From Emergomyces orientalis (lineage: Eukaryota > Ascomycota > Eurotiomycetes > Onygenales > Ajellomycetaceae), in contig MOWL01000088.1 in assembly GCA_002110485.1 (NCBI GenBank), positions 620,001-684,000 on the forward strand: a stretch of 64,000 nucleotides of DNA, in the 5' to 3' direction. Below the pieces are notes generated by a model. It had not been told where the DNA came from, made no database searches, and saw nothing but the letters and a program-made list of their open reading frames with translations. Below are positions 24,890 to 37,837 of this stretch, one piece after another (within the stretch, counting starts at the first letter, position 1; the number at the start of each line of letters is the position of its first letter). The position numbers and the translations under genes are program-made.

Positions 24890-26505
24890 TCGGAAACGAC
24901 AGACTGGTATGTCGGAGAATTCAAGAAAAAATGTTCCTTCAAAACAGAAACGCCATACAATTTATGTTGCTTTCGATCTTCGGGGGTGGCTATGTAAACC
25001 TTTTTAAATTATGCAAAAAGGATAAGGGACGTTACCAACCCGAGAATGGCACACAGTGAGTTAGAGGAGCAGAACTGGGAATATCCCTTTCCGCGTCCCA
25101 CATAAACAAGGAAATCTTGGCGGGCGAATAACCCAGAGGCGGATTAAGGAGGTGTTTAGCGCGACCATAAGCGTTGTATAGCGGGCACAAGATATAGCGC
25201 CAGTTAAATATCTAGAAATTATGTGTGACCTCAAAGGGATGCCAACGTTCAACACTGAAAAAGAGCAGTAAGACGCACATCCAGATCAAGCGCCTGGGAA
25301 TTCGGCTGTATGCGTAGGAGTTATAAGTAATCAATATATCTCGCCCTCGAATATTTGGGAAGTGAAAGCATGACATGTAGCACTGCGTTTTCTTTGGTTG
25401 GTTCGATTTGTTGAAAGCAGGCTGGTGGTGAGCTGACCGAGTTGGTCTCGATACTGAGCCCACTGCGCAATGACCAGCACATCGCCTTTATTGGCATATA
25501 ATTCCTATTTTGCGCACGAAGGAATCAAGGCACCGCAGAGGAAGAAATCTTGCCCCGAGCCGCAATTACGGTGGCACATCTTGTGTTTTTATGCGGCCAG
25601 ATCATTTCGACTCTCCACAAACAAAACAAAAGTACGTATTTGACGCAGACCAATAATGATCTGGGTCTCACTGGCTAAATAATCGGTTTCATTTGGATCA
25701 ACAGCAGTCAGGATGATATACCGCATCAGTTCTAGAGCCCGTCGTGACGTATCACAAAAACACACGAGGATTTGCCATTTTCCTGCCGAAAGCAAGCTTG
25801 AATAACCCGATTTGAAATAACTTAGAACCTCCTTTTTGGAACTGAGACTGCTTTCCGGGACTCAGGGTCTTTGCCAGCAGACCCCACCCGCGTCGTGCTT
25901 CCGCATTGCATACCAAAAGCAAAAGACAGCTGCACATGGAAATTCAGGTACAAAAGTAAGAACCCTGAAAGTTAATGCTGTTGTTTGTTTTGTTGACGTT
26001 AGTTTTTTGTCGACGCCAAACCTTGACCATCACGTGCGGCAAAAGTATCCCCGCATTATTGTCTGCTGCATCCTAAAAGTATCAGAAACCCAACATCCGA
26101 GCCAAGGGATGAACTTCACCTCACTTCAACGGCAACGAGACAGAAACGAATTCACCCCGTCTTTCGTTGGATAACCTGATATCATAATTGACATCGCCTA
26201 TGTACCAGTGGAGTACACGTCTTCTGTGGAATTAACCAGACACATCCTGCCTCTAAACATCGCTGAAGCTAGCATATCCCCACCTATTTCTGCCCATTTT
26301 TGGCCTCATGGCTGTTTGAGATGACAATGATATCTCCAAATAGCCCTTAGCCGGCAGATTCCTGTTATATGTGCACATCTGGGATCCCGTTGATTTGAGG
26401 TGACTTGTACGATTATTCCGCCTTTCACATACTACCTATATAGTACCGATCGTTTCTACGGTATCTTTTCCCCTTCTCAGAAAGTCGTTCTTCGCAAGCA
26501 CACAA
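24890..26505. other. Divergent intergenic region sedolisin / TBCC
   Basis: A 1.6-kb space between two divergent genes. CTATATAG at 26436-26443 lies about 65 bp before the TBCC ATG and may be its TATA element. Short open frames here have no recognisable content. Confidence 0.5.
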
Positions 26506-27991
26506 ATGGCTTCGCCGGCGCCCTCTAGCGCAGATCAAATGCCCAATGAGGCCATTTCACAGAACAAAACCGAGATATCACTGAAGGACCGGTTTTTCCG
26601 CTATTTTCAACATGAGATTACAGGTGCAGTTTGGTCTCAAGCACTCACCACCATAGGCGCCGTTTTTCGCTAACGAAAATGTGGATCGTAGCTCTTCAGG
26701 AGCAGATGGACCGTCTAGGCGACACTGCGCTAATTGGAGGAGAGCGCGCTGATGCAATAGATCATTGTCTAGCGGGGATTGCTCGACTCTCGAACGAAGT
26801 TAAGGACGCTTCTGCTTCCATCCCTCCGTATGACCAGCGGATATATGCCGATGTACGTCGCTGCGACCAACAAATTTCGTGATTTTAGTTTCACATGTGA
26901 TCTGTTTAACTTGTGTGCCGTTGTTGTGTACGCTTTATGACCCCTTCTTACACATTTTAGGCGATTAAAGCTCTCCAAGACAAGCTTGTAGAAGTACGAG
27001 CAAGCTTTGCGCCGCGGTCTAAATTTTCTTTTAAAACCGCACGCAAGAACCCTTCTGCGATATCCTTGGCAGATGCCGCTGAGATAGCTGCTCAGGGTCG
27101 TCGACACATTCCTGGTTACCGATCCAATGATAACTCGTTGCAATCGTCCGCTAACCAATCTCCGATATCTTCTTCCACCCCCTTGAGTGATCGCCTGCCC
27201 TCTCACCAACAAAATTTTTCCCCATCTCTTGAAACAGCTGAGAGGTCCGGGGATTTGCAAAAAGGTGACACTGATAATCTCATTAGCTCCACCTCTGTCG
27301 GATCCTCGTCCGTTTCTGTCAGTTCCCATACTGGTGTTCACATCGTGTTACCGACTTCTGCGTCACATGCCACCGTACCTGCATCAATAACGTCATTGCA
27401 ACATTGCGTAGTGGACATGTCAATTCCCACAGCAGATGGGCGACCATTTGCTGGTCTTGTTATAAAAGGGGTTACCGAGAGCCTTCTCCTTTGCGGGCAA
27501 GTGAATGGCCCAGCGCATATTACCGGAGTCAAGCATAGTGCTATTGTAGTTTCATGCCACCAATTCCGAATGCACGATTGCCTGGACGTGGATGTCTACC
27601 TGAGCTGTTCTAGCAAGCCAATCATTGAGGACTGCAGCGATATCCGTTTTGGCAAAATCCCCGAATTTTATGTACGTTACCTTCCACGAGTTTTTCGTTC
27701 CGTCCTCCCTCTACCTAATCCTATTTGACAAATAAACATTCATGGCACAAACATCACTTGGACTAATCATATATCTATACGTAGACCCCGAAATCTTTAG
27801 ATGGCTCCCAGCGAAACTTCTGGGACCAGGCGCAGGATTTCAAATGGATTAAAGTTGAACAGAGCCCCAACTGGAGGATCATAAATGAATCTGAAAGAGT
27901 CTCAGAAGATGTGTGGGCGAACGTTGTTCCCGGTGGACCAGGGATATCATTAGACACTATTTTAAAAGCCGTGAAGGTGATCCGATCTTGA
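26506..27991 (+). CDS. TBCC: Tubulin-folding cofactor C
   Basis: Tubulin chaperone that triggers GTP hydrolysis by beta-tubulin in the cofactor C-D-E supercomplex. Exons 26506-26623, 26692-26852, 26961-27671 and 27785-27991 (introns 68, 108 and 113 bp) give 398 residues. The N-terminal helical spectrin-like part is FFRYFQHEITALQEQMDRLG and on; a Ser-rich linker follows. The C-CAP/TBCC beta-helix holds the arginine-finger motif CHQFRMHDCLDVDVYLSC (Arg near 296) followed by KPIIEDCSDIRFG, and the ending FWDQAQDFKWIKVEQSPNW is diagnostic. Each acceptor was chosen to keep frame; for exon 2 the CGTAG at 26687-26691 keeps the frame while the next AG does not. The equivalent yeast gene is CIN2. Confidence 0.92.
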
Positions 27992-29187
27992 AACTAGCTA
28001 TCCGAAGCGCGGGCATTTTCACGGAGCGTGGATCTTTATCATTTGCCACGGACAAGGACCAGCCCAACCCGACAAATCAAGTGTCTAAAGGCCGCCTCGG
28101 CCAAAGGAAATGGGCCGTATTACGAAATGAAGGGATAGACTCAACAAGAATTGAATAAATGCGCACGGTACTGGTGGCTGGAAGAGGACACGCAAATCTA
28201 TATCTACTAGAAACCACCCATGAGGAACACCCTGCCAAAATTTTTACTTTTCCTCAGCTTACTGCTTGGATATGAATCACCAGCAGCTACTCTGAAAAAC
28301 ATTGGAGTTTCTACAAATGTTTGGTAGTGCCGTGTCAACTTACGCTATTTACTTCTTTCAGTCATACAAATGTATACCCCCACAACAGAAAATGTTGATA
28401 CTGGCGCTTTTTTCTTTTCCTTTTTTAGAAGTTAAGATGGCAGGGAACCTGTTTTGAGGATTTTCCAGGCAAATGTTAGAAGCACAATATAGCGTGTGTA
28501 TATCGAATGGAAAAGGAAACAATCAATGATTCTACCAAATTTATTTCGCCTGGTTAGATGCCAAATTATGTAATTATTTTGTTTTGCATAATTAACTAGA
28601 TGTAGCTTTACGCCAGTTTTTTACGCAAACGCACGAATTCATATACAGAAGCCCAAATTACATCCTCAAATGTCAAAATTTTCATTATTTGTTCCTTTTA
28701 TCCCTATGTTCATTTTTCCATTTTCAATATATATCAAATCTTCTTAGAGAGGAAAGAGGAATTTAATATCACAAAATGATATTATTGTCTATTGATCATA
28801 CAATTTGTGGTAGGCAAATAACACACAAAGTATCAAACAGCACAGAGGCAGCTCAGATGGTTTGACTAGAAAAATGGTAAATTTGGAACGGTCTAGAGAA
28901 CAACAGCATGCTAAAAAGCAAATAATGCCATCACCGTAGCAGACAACGGATGTGGCACGAAAAGGACAAAAGGGAGCAAGAAATAGCCCTGCCTACTCCA
29001 CTCCGTATATTAACTGAGAGTAAAGTCTAATAAAGAAGGCATTATGCATATCGGGAAGAGACAAGTGGTCATACAACGTTTGTGGATCGCGTAAATGCAC
29101 GGGTCGACACCCCACACCAACGCGCGAACAAAAATTTCCTCGCCAAACCGAAAGGCAAAAATAAGATAAAAAGCGCTGGGATTAGAT
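27992..29187. other. Convergent AT-rich intergenic region TBCC / AMSH
   Basis: A 1.2-kb space of facing 3' flanks, clearly AT-rich from 28500 to 28800. An open frame overlapping the TBCC end (27913-28158) is out of the TBCC frame. No gene is supported. Confidence 0.55.
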
Positions 29188-30897
29188 TCACATTCCATGA
29201 CGCAAATCCACAATTTCAAACTCTAGCCCCTTAGCCTCAAAGACATGCCCGGGCCTCAATGCATCAGTATATATATTGGGCTCTGCATGCGGGTGGAAAA
29301 GCCCCGGTTGCGTACAGGCAAGCACAGATTTTAATCCTGGTGGGTCGGTGAGCCGGAACACGCCCCAGTCGGGGTCCTTGCTCGGTGCGCAAACAATCGC
29401 AATACTTTCCGCTAACATTACTTGATAACCGGATTGAGTGTGTAAATCGCGTGAGCTCATGAAACAGGTCTGCGATGGATGGGTGTGTATCCAACCAAGA
29501 ACCATTAGGTCCTCCGAATCACAGTAGTCGAAAATGGCTGCCTCGTTGATCATTTCGCAGGTGTCAGATGTAGACTCTTGCTCGGGGATTAGAAGCTTGG
29601 AAATGAAAAAGGCATTGGATATTAGTGTTCCGCATAGGATGCCACAAGTTTCGAGGTTGCGCTGGGTATTTGGGGCAGCAAGGTAGAGGAATTGTTTTCG
29701 GAGCTCGGGAGATATGAAGATCGTTCGAAGAGGGGTGCCGTTTTCAAGATAGGCTGATGGTTTAAAAGTAAATGTTGAAGGGTGAAGGTCTGCTGATGGA
29801 GTTATGCTACCGTTTGATGAAGGTGGGGAAGAAACGGGTAATATTTTGCTAGGGATAGGGGGAGATATGAAGTTAGGAAGTGGCGAGCTAGGAGGGGGGG
29901 GGGTTGTAGGAGACTCAAAGAGTGACGGGGAAGGCTTTTTCACTTTGGCAGGGAGTTGCGGGGGAAAAAATGAACTGGATGCTACAGGTTCCTCCTTCCT
30001 AGGCACTGGTGGTGGTAGGTGGCTGATATCAGAAGCCGGTTGACGGGGAACATGGGGGTATTTATAACTGGATAGCTGCCCTAGGTCAGTGGGCCGTTGG
30101 GGTATGGGAGTTCTTTGTAGGTGGCTGTGGGGGGTTGAAGCATGGCGGTCGGGGGGTGAGAGCGGTCTCCGCACAGTCCGCTCGTTTCTTGCGACTTTGG
30201 ACCGTATGTCTTGGAGGCGTCGACTAAGGTCGTCTATTGGCTTCTCATCATGCTTCTGGAAATCTTCAACGCTGTAGGTTCCTGATATACCTTGCGCATA
30301 CGGCTGATTTGCCATTCGAGCAGTTGCTCTTCGGCTGAATTCCCTCTGGGCAAGTTTTACAGCCAACTCCTTATTTTCACCTGCTTCCAATGGCTCTGCT
30401 ACGCCGGCCAATGCAGGATCAACCGGAGCGTTCGTAGTCGTGACACCATCGTTCCCTAAAAGAGGCACTGTTTTTCTAGCCTCCCTGCTACGAAGAAGCT
30501 GGGAGTATCGTTCATATCTCTTGTTGATACGGGGTTTTAGCAGCTCTAGTTTGTTGAGGTTTGTTTGGACTTCCCGCTTTGCCGCCGCCACAGCTTTGCG
30601 ATTATCCTCTTGTCGCGCATCAGGATGTGTTGCAATATGAGAGAGTACTAGCTGCGCATGCCTGAAAAGCAGAAGGTATGCCTGTTGGTCGTTTCCCTCA
30701 CGCTCGTAAATACTTGCCTAGACGGATACAATATGGCTCAGTGAGGGAAATACAAGGTCGAGAGAATAGAGAAAGACGCGTACCTCTTTAACCAGTAACC
30801 CGGCCGCTCGTATCCAGTACCGCAATGGAGAGAAAGGGTCAAACTCGAATTCCGTAGCTTGACGAGCAATCTGCTCAACATTCAAAGGAGGTAGCAT
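29188..30897 (-). CDS. AMSH/STAMBP-type JAMM deubiquitinase
   Basis: Zinc metalloprotease that trims Lys63-linked ubiquitin from cargo at ESCRT-0 endosomes (Sst2 in fission yeast). Exons 30897-30784 and 30717-29188 (66-bp phase-0 intron) give 547 residues. The N-terminal USP8-dimerisation/MIT-type helices are FDPFSPLRYWIRAAGLLVKE-ASIYEREGNDQQAYLLLFRHAQL. A long Pro/Ser-rich linker has polyproline SH3-type motifs. The C-terminal JAMM domain holds the ETCGILCG glutamate, HTHPSQTCFMSSRD with His449, His451 and Asp462 as zinc ligands, and the AMSH-specific insert ending ...IYTDALRPGHV. All catalytic residues are present. The ATG at 30897 was chosen by the family start; an upstream in-frame TTG is ignored. 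Confidence 0.93.
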
Positions 30898-31557
30898 GTT
30901 GGGGTGGTCTGGCGGGGTAGATGCTGTGATCAACACCGCTGTCCCCAAATAATTTAACCGGACCGAATAGATATAGAAAGAAGGTCCTTTATCGTTTATG
31001 CAAATAATAGCTCTAGATGAATGCAGCCAGCGACATGTGGCCCATGGACAGACGTGTTAAAGGGCGGGATTGATGGGCTCTTTCCGGTGGTGGAATGTAT
31101 TAGACGCTGGATAACGACGATCCTGGCATGGGACAGAATTCCGGGGTATATTCCCGCTTGCCCGCGAGTTAGATTATAAACCGTTCGCAGTGCAGAAATC
31201 CTGTATTGTCGCTGTAGTTTTATCATTCATGATGATTGATGCGGTCGAAGGTGATTAATATAGGCATCTTCATTACGCCCTTGAAGGTGATGTCGATGTC
31301 ATCGGCGTGCCAAGACCAGATTCTCCCAAAAGAGAAACTTCTTCGGCGTCAACTTTTTCGGTGCATTCAATGACAGCGACCATTCATTCCACACTGGCAC
31401 GATATTCATGAGGGCGGGATTTCATCTTCGTTCATTTTTGTATTTGTATAAATTTACCGTGTATATATTTATTTAATTCCTGACAACTTGGCCCTGCTCC
31501 GCCTTGCAAGTCCTATTCAGTCTCAAGACTCCTTCTTGCATTGCACCAGAATGCCAA
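30898..31557. promoter_or_regulatory. Divergent promoter, AMSH / MTF1
   Basis: A 660-bp space between divergent genes. AT-rich TATATATTTATTT at 31463-31475 lies about 85 bp before the MTF1 ATG. No open frame is supported. Confidence 0.45.
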
Positions 31558-33600
31558 ATGCCAGCAATTCCCGCTTCAGTGATACCAAAGTTAACTTTCC
31601 CTCCTTCCAATGTCTTTTCATCTGCAATTTCGGCCGTAATGGCCAAGCGCCCACCTTCTTTCAACCAACCTAGATCTCATATTGCGAGCTCGTTACTCTG
31701 TGGTAAATTCACCCTCTAGCTCCCAAAAGGCCCAATATGGCTGTCTATACCTTGCGATATTTCATGGCCCCAAGTTAACCCTAGTGCCATATAAATAGAC
31801 GATATTCTACAACGTTTGGGTCCGTCCCTAAAGAAGCATTCCTCATGCGATATCATCGACGTCTTCCCCGGCGCGGGATTACTGTCGGCAAAACTACATA
31901 ACCATCTCAAACCCCGACGTCATCTTCTAATCGAGCCCAACACCAATTATTACCAGTCTTTTCTGAAACCCTTAACCGAAGAGCCTGATTCCCGTTATAA
32001 ACATTTACCCTGGGACCCGTTGGACCTCAAAACCTATGATGATCTCTTCCAGCAAGGACATCTTCCGGAACAAACGAAACAGCCACCTGTTTGGTCTCGA
32101 GCCAGTGGGTGCGCAACGAATGATACGCTCCTAGTATTGGCTAATATGACTGCGAAGCCGCAATTCGGGAAAACATACACTCTTCTTCTGCGGTATCTTG
32201 AAGCGTGTTTTGACCAAACCCTGTTTCATCGGTATGGGTTGGTACGGGTGATCGCGCTCCTGTCATCCCATGATGCGGAGGTACTATTGCCCAGGGCAGT
32301 TTCTCGGCGGAGGCGATCTGCTGCTATTGCAGAGGCTGCTTGTGCAGAAATAACGGAAGTTGCTGGAGATTCCGGGCGTGAATCGTGGCATTCACAGAAA
32401 GGACTTTCAACGTTGGAAATAAGTAGAAAGCAGGTCGAAGAACGATCCAAGAAGGGCAGAACCGTTACTCCTGCTGGCCGGGAGGTCAGTCCTCCGGAGC
32501 TCGCTCCGGACCCGGGCAAACATGGAAAGCGTGTAGATTATATACCTCGACCAAAACGGCCGTGGCATGACACGTATATTGAACTGACTCGAGACCCCAA
32601 TCTTCCTGACCTTCGAGCACCTGCACGAAGGGGAAGGCCGTCATTAAAAAGTCCTAAACGTACTGATATAAATGATAAATCAGCTTATGATAAGATTTTC
32701 GCTCTACATAGGCGTCTCGTGCACGAGAATCGGGATGAGGAAGTGTTTAGAAAAGCAGAACCAAGAATAATACACCTCGAAAAGCTAGAAAATGAGCTGG
32801 TTTCAATGCTGCAAACAAAATCACCGACCCTAGCCGATGTGCTGAATCTTGCAAAGAAAATCCATGCAGAGAAAATGGAAGTTGAGGAACAACTAAGCTC
32901 GCGAAACAGTGTGGCGTTATCGCGTTTTGATGCACTTATGGAAGAACGAATGTGTTTCGATGGCATTCGGTCCGGTACCAAAGAGCCTCTACTTCTTTGG
33001 GACAAACGTCCAAATGAACCGCTTGACGTCGGTTCCGACGAATTTACGCCCAACACCATGTGTTCGGTTGTCGACTTTCAGCCGAACCCCAATTCAACCG
33101 CCATCCAAACCCAACAGAAGCATATCGACAATAAAACGCTTCACCAATACCATTTGATGATTCGTGCCTACCGCCACCTCATGGGCACTGTAACAACCCA
33201 CAATCAAAAGTCTATCGGCGAAATTCTGCGCCCAATGTTTCCTGATCGCTCGATGTCCAATCTGATCCAATCAATTCCTAGCCTCGCCCCATTCGCAAGA
33301 CTCAAAGTCCTTGAAATGATCGATTCGAAAATAGAAATGAAACACTTGATATCCTTGTCCGAAACATCCGACATTAACAAGCCTGTCCAAGACGTGTACC
33401 CAGAACTTGCAGAGTATGATGAAAATTGCTTCAGTTCAGTCAAGGTTCGGCATTTGCCATCTTCCGTCTTGTGGGATATAATTGTCGAATGGCAAGGATC
33501 GTCCAGCGGGTTTGAAGCTGAAACAGACATATATAAAGTTCTAGGTGGGGCCCGCCTTAAACGGATGGAGGGAGAAGCTTTCACGACGGGTTTCGCGTAA
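31558..33600 (+). CDS. MTF1: Mitochondrial transcription factor 1-like (rRNA dimethylase fold)
   Basis: Family of fungal mtTFB proteins, related to rRNA adenine dimethylases, which assist the mitochondrial RNA polymerase at promoters. Exons 31558-31702 and 31799-33600 (96-bp intron, phase 1) give 648 residues. The SAM-fold opening is joined over the intron: SSLLCDDILQRLGPSLKKH, then CDIIDVFPGAGLLSAKL and LLIEPN. Filamentous-fungal members are longer than yeast Mtf1 (341), with extra charged helices in the second half as here. An in-frame stop precedes the exon, and the first ATG is 31558; a second at 31639 (MAKRPPS) would give 621 residues. The N-terminus is only weakly presequence-like. The wide linker with RRRR and charged clusters is not explained. 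Confidence 0.85.
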
Positions 33601-35141
33601 GAGCGGAACAAACGGGATGGACACCCGTTCTCCTTCTGCCTTGTAAATGTTTTTCACAACACAAAGCTATAATCGCGCTACATGCTGGAAATGTTGGACT
33701 TTGTGCTCCCAGAAGGAAATATGCCAACCGCTAATATGCAAGGGCTGAAAAGGAAGTTTTGAACGGCCCATCTACGGCCTCAAAAAGGGCGCTGCCAATC
33801 CTTGACTATATCATCATGCTGCCCTTCATCAAGCTATATACAGCAAAAGTATATAGACCTGATGTTCATGTACAATATCATCACTTGTTGGATAGACTTT
33901 AGCAAAGTAGATTAAAACAAAAATTCTTAGAAACTTCGACCGAGGCATTTTTTCGTGTGTAAAAACGAGTGCGACTGAATTTTGATTTGAATTGCTTCAT
34001 GACTTCACACTCGTAGATTTTTCTCGATTTTCCTTTCCTGTATGGAAAATTTCCTTGGAGCGCCGAATGAAAATACATCTTCAAAACCACAAGGACTAGA
34101 GCACAAAGTAAAGGGCCTTTTAACCTGACTTGGTGATGGTTCGAAGGGGAACGCGTCATCTACTCGTTAAGAGCAGCCCCGATGCCAGGGATGACGAGGG
34201 TGGGTCCCGCCCCTTCGTCTCCACTTTTTTTCTTGACCAACACTGGGACCGGGCTGTAACCCAAAAATAAGCTTAAATTCGGGAAGTATGTGTGGTCATG
34301 TCGTGCTTCACCGTGGCCTTTTTTAATGCTGTATACCTCCTGAGAAGAACATTGCCGTAGCTATTTTTCATCCTAGTATGAAGCAATACATAAAAACATT
34401 TTAACCTTTCTATCAGGCTAAATTTCCGTAGCCTCTTATGCAATTTCTTCATAGCATTTAATTTTAAAAGAGCCCTTCATTTCTGAGACACACTGCTTAC
34501 CTATTTACTAATATTTTGAGAGTATTTGATATTCCCTTTCTTGACTATTGACAGTGTTCATCTCTTCTATTTTACAGGCTTTAAAATAGCAGATTCTAAA
34601 TCATATCAAGAAGAATAAGTATATAAAGGAAACACGTCAGCCGAGACTGTGCGAACTGTAGAGAGTAGCAAAATATTGATGAAAAGAATCAATCTGTTTA
34701 TGAATAGCAAAACGTAGAATGAATGAGTATCAGTAGCCCCAATAGAAAAAGAGACGGATGAAATAGTTTCAAACTTAAAATATCGAAAGAGTGGAAACAA
34801 GCAGATGCATAAACAGAGCACACATGGAAAGGAATTACGGATATCAATCTCCATATTTTCTCCCTGCACAGTTTACCACCTTTCCGAGAGAGACAATTTG
34901 CAACAGCCAGGGGTAACTAAACCAGAGTAAAACTAAGCCAGAGGAATTTCAGCATAACCAAATGAAAGGCACTAAACCCCATTACTCCATCAACTCCAAA
35001 AATAAAAACATATAACCCGAATTACAAACAACCGAACAGACAAAACACATGTCACCACAATCGATCTCATCTTTCGTTCACACTACTTCCCCTCCAAACT
35101 TCTTAGTCACCCGCTACCACTATAATCTCTCCCCTCCAAAC
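33601..35141. other. Convergent AT-rich intergenic region
   Basis: A 1.5-kb space between the MTF1 and 36-kb gene 3' ends. Very AT-rich from 34300 to 34900. Small open frames only; no repeat was recognised. Confidence 0.55.
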
Positions 35142-36236
35142 CTAAACAGACCGAACCGAACCATCCCCACCCACTGTATTCCCCAACCATAGTGGAAACT
35201 GTCCATTATGCATGCCCCAAACACAACAGGACGGCGCAGACTGCGTTAATCCCAGTGGCACCTGTGGTACAATAGGGACATTGAAAACAGCATGCGGAAT
35301 ATCAAAAGACGACAAGGATGAAACGCTCGTTTCTGTATCTGTGTTGCTTGCTAGGGAGTACAAGTGGTTGTGGCCAGCGCTGCTGTAGCTGTTGTTTGAT
35401 ACTGAGTGGGAAAGTTCGAGGGGCCAAGTAGGTGGTGTAGATGACATTGCTGCTTGTTGACGAGGCTGAGGATATTGCTGATGCTGGGGTTTATATGGAC
35501 AATGGTGATTGTGGTCGTTGCTGAAGAGGGGAAGTTCAAAATATGGGACTCCCTCGTAGCCAGCATCATCGCATGTATTGTTGTTTAGGGGTGTTGGTGA
35601 CGGAGGGGGAGTGTTCGGTATTTTTTGTGCGGTTCCCTCCGGGTTAACACCGTTATCTGCCATTTGTTCCCTACCTTGGTCACCAACGGCATTCCCATTA
35701 CCATTCATTCCCCCCCCAGTAAATTCAGAAGAGCCCTCCCCACCATCCACAAAGCCATTATCCATCATTCCCTCATATACCCTGTTGTCATACTCCTCCC
35801 CCTGTTCCAAAGGATACATAACCCCCCCTCCCCTTTCCCCTTTCCTCTCCACCTCCCATTCGGTCCTAGCTCCATTGCCATGCCCATCCCCCTGAACTCC
35901 CACTAGCCTCCACATTGGCAACTGATACACCCCCCCACCCCACATCGCAAACACCTCATACTCCCCAACTCGAATGGTAGGTTGCTCATTCGCCAGACTC
36001 ATATATTGCTGCCATTTGGAGCTATACCAGTCTTCCTGCCCTATTCGGAGCCAGGGGGGAAGCTCGTCAAGCGCGATGAGGGGGACGGCGACGCCATTAG
36101 TGCGGTAGAGGTAGAAAGCCGGGATTGGGGAGGTTCGTGGGTTAGTAGGAGAAAGCTCACACGAAGGAGGATATGATGCGGAGGATGTATCAGAGAAGCG
36201 GATGTCGCTGTTGACGGTTTGGGAGGAGCGGTTCAT
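35142..36236 (-). CDS. Uncharacterised protein with conserved N-terminal core
   Basis: Single 364-residue frame; I do not recognise a named family. The core (about 38-85) reads PAFYLYRTNGVAVPLIALDELP and WLRIGQEDWYSSKWQQYMSLA; the PLIALDELP phrase recurs in many Eurotiomycete proteins of unknown role. A tryptophan-rich stretch EVFAMWGGGVYQLPMWRLVG (about 108-127) follows, then a long Gly/Asn-rich and Pro/His/Gln-rich tail. The last 25 residues, CCVWGMHNGQFPLWLG, again hold Trp and Cys, as if the two ends fold together. No signal peptide or membrane segment. It is likely a real gene, because the frame is long, starts with ATG and has a structured core, but its function is unknown. Confidence 0.7.
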   Translation of the reverse strand: MNRSSQTVNSDIRFSDTSSASYPPSCELSPTNPRTSPIPAFYLYRTNGVAVPLIALDELPPWLRIGQEDWYSSKWQQYMSLANEQPTIRVGEYEVFAMWGGGVYQLPMWRLVGVQGDGHGNGARTEWEVERKGERGGGVMYPLEQGEEYDNRVYEGMMDNGFVDGGEGSSEFTGGGMNGNGNAVGDQGREQMADNGVNPEGTAQKIPNTPPPSPTPLNNNTCDDAGYEGVPYFELPLFSNDHNHHCPYKPQHQQYPQPRQQAAMSSTPPTWPLELSHSVSNNSYSSAGHNHLYSLASNTDTETSVSSLSSFDIPHAVFNVPIVPQVPLGLTQSAPSCCVWGMHNGQFPLWLGNTVGGDGSVRSV

Positions 36237-37837
36237 AGTTTGTAGAGCTTAAATTTGTGACAGTGCTGACCGCGGTGTGGCCGGTGTTTGCACGAGGGTC
36301 GTCATGGGAGTTTCATTTTCCTTCTGAGGGAAATTCTAAGCAAGCCAGTGACCCTGATACGACCAGATAGAGGCTTGTTTTGAACGTGGGGTCTAGTTCT
36401 TTTGTGCAATCGCCCCCTTTTTGGTAAATGAATGCCTTCTACCAAGAGTAGGAAAAGAATAACGATAGTTTAGTCTCCTTGAATGCGGTAGTGTCGTTCC
36501 CGGAACAGCTTTAAGCGGTAAACAGCTTGATAGTATTTTACAATGATAATAATAACGTATAAAATCACAAAGAGCAAAACATGCATGGTAACGAGCGGAC
36601 AGTGCTTGACAGTGCTTGGGGGAGACTGATATGATAGTCGTATGCATAAATGTAATAAACGCAATCCCATGCAAAAGTCAACAAACATCAACGGACGCAT
36701 ATCCGGGTAGGGAAGGACCTGGGTCAGTGGAATTTAGGAAACATCACACCGTGTTTGTTGAATGTTGCAGAACGAAGAAAGGAGCAACCGCCCAATGTTC
36801 TAGAGTCAGAGGCTCGTCTGATAAACCCCTTATTCATATCCCGCCGTCCCATTTAATTAGAGAAGTCAAAACATTTAGCAGCAACTGACAACGCGCATGG
36901 AACTTCAGCTTGATGGTGAATGTAAAATAGCAGGATATTATAAAAAGTTCCTATTCTGTTCATCTCAAGTAAGGAAGCCACTTTAGGCGGCTTTATGAAT
37001 ACAAGTTGTCAAAGATAAGAGAGTAGAAGAGAAAAATAAATGAACAGGAACATATATCGTTGCAACAATTGGAATGATAAGGCGTGATGATGAAGAGGAA
37101 ATTTAAAGAAAAACGGTGTCAGAGATAAAAAGTGACAGCATCCATATGCACTCAGATGCCATTCACGCCGAACAAACGTGGAAAAAGTAAAAAACTAAAA
37201 AGGAGTAAAATTTTGGACGAAAAATGGGGAGTCATGTGAAACTGATGTTTTAAAATAATAATGTAAGGGAAAAAACGTCTTGTTCTTTTCCAGCGGAAGA
37301 ACAAAAAGCAAATGAAGAACTCCCTCTTCTGGAGCGAGTTTTAGGAACGTCAGCCACCAAGAAAAAAGGAAGAAAAAAAACACCATGGTTCATGAAGAAA
37401 ATTAACAATGCATCAAGCAAGCAATATTCAGAATAGAAAAGGGGGCAAAAAGGTGAGGAAGGTAAAAATAAAGAATAAGAATAAAAAGTCATGATAAACA
37501 TACAGATGAAGAAGCAGCCACGGGTATAGGTAAAAAATATATCAAGATATGAAAAAATTCAATCGATCGAAAGGCGGTGATAATCAGCTACGTGATTTGG
37601 GGTCGAAAAGTGCATGGCAAACTGCGACGAGGAAGAAGAAAAATCCCTTTCTTCTTTTCACTGCCACTCTATACGAAGGTAGACCCCATCATTACTTTAT
37701 TTTCCTTTTCCTTTTTGTTTTTCCTTTGCTGAGTACCGATCATCATGAACATATATTATATATAGTGTAGTTTTCGTAAAGAAAGAAAAAAAACCCCGAA
37801 AAATTAGGGGGAAAGGGGCGGGTCAGGGGGCATATTT
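36237..37837. other. Intergenic region between two minus-strand genes
   Basis: Holds the upstream region of the 36-kb gene and the 3' flank of the kinase gene. Purine-rich and poly-A-like runs from 37170 to 37480 carry several fortuitous frames. No gene is supported. Confidence 0.5.

Noticed and set aside
26769..27341. 190-codon minus-strand frame over TBCC
   Set aside because: Antisense to TBCC exons 2 and 3 and crosses an intron; peptide is Arg-rich and unlike any family.
27913..28158. 81-codon plus-strand frame at the TBCC 3' end
   Set aside because: Overlaps TBCC exon 4 in another frame and has no recognisable content beyond it.
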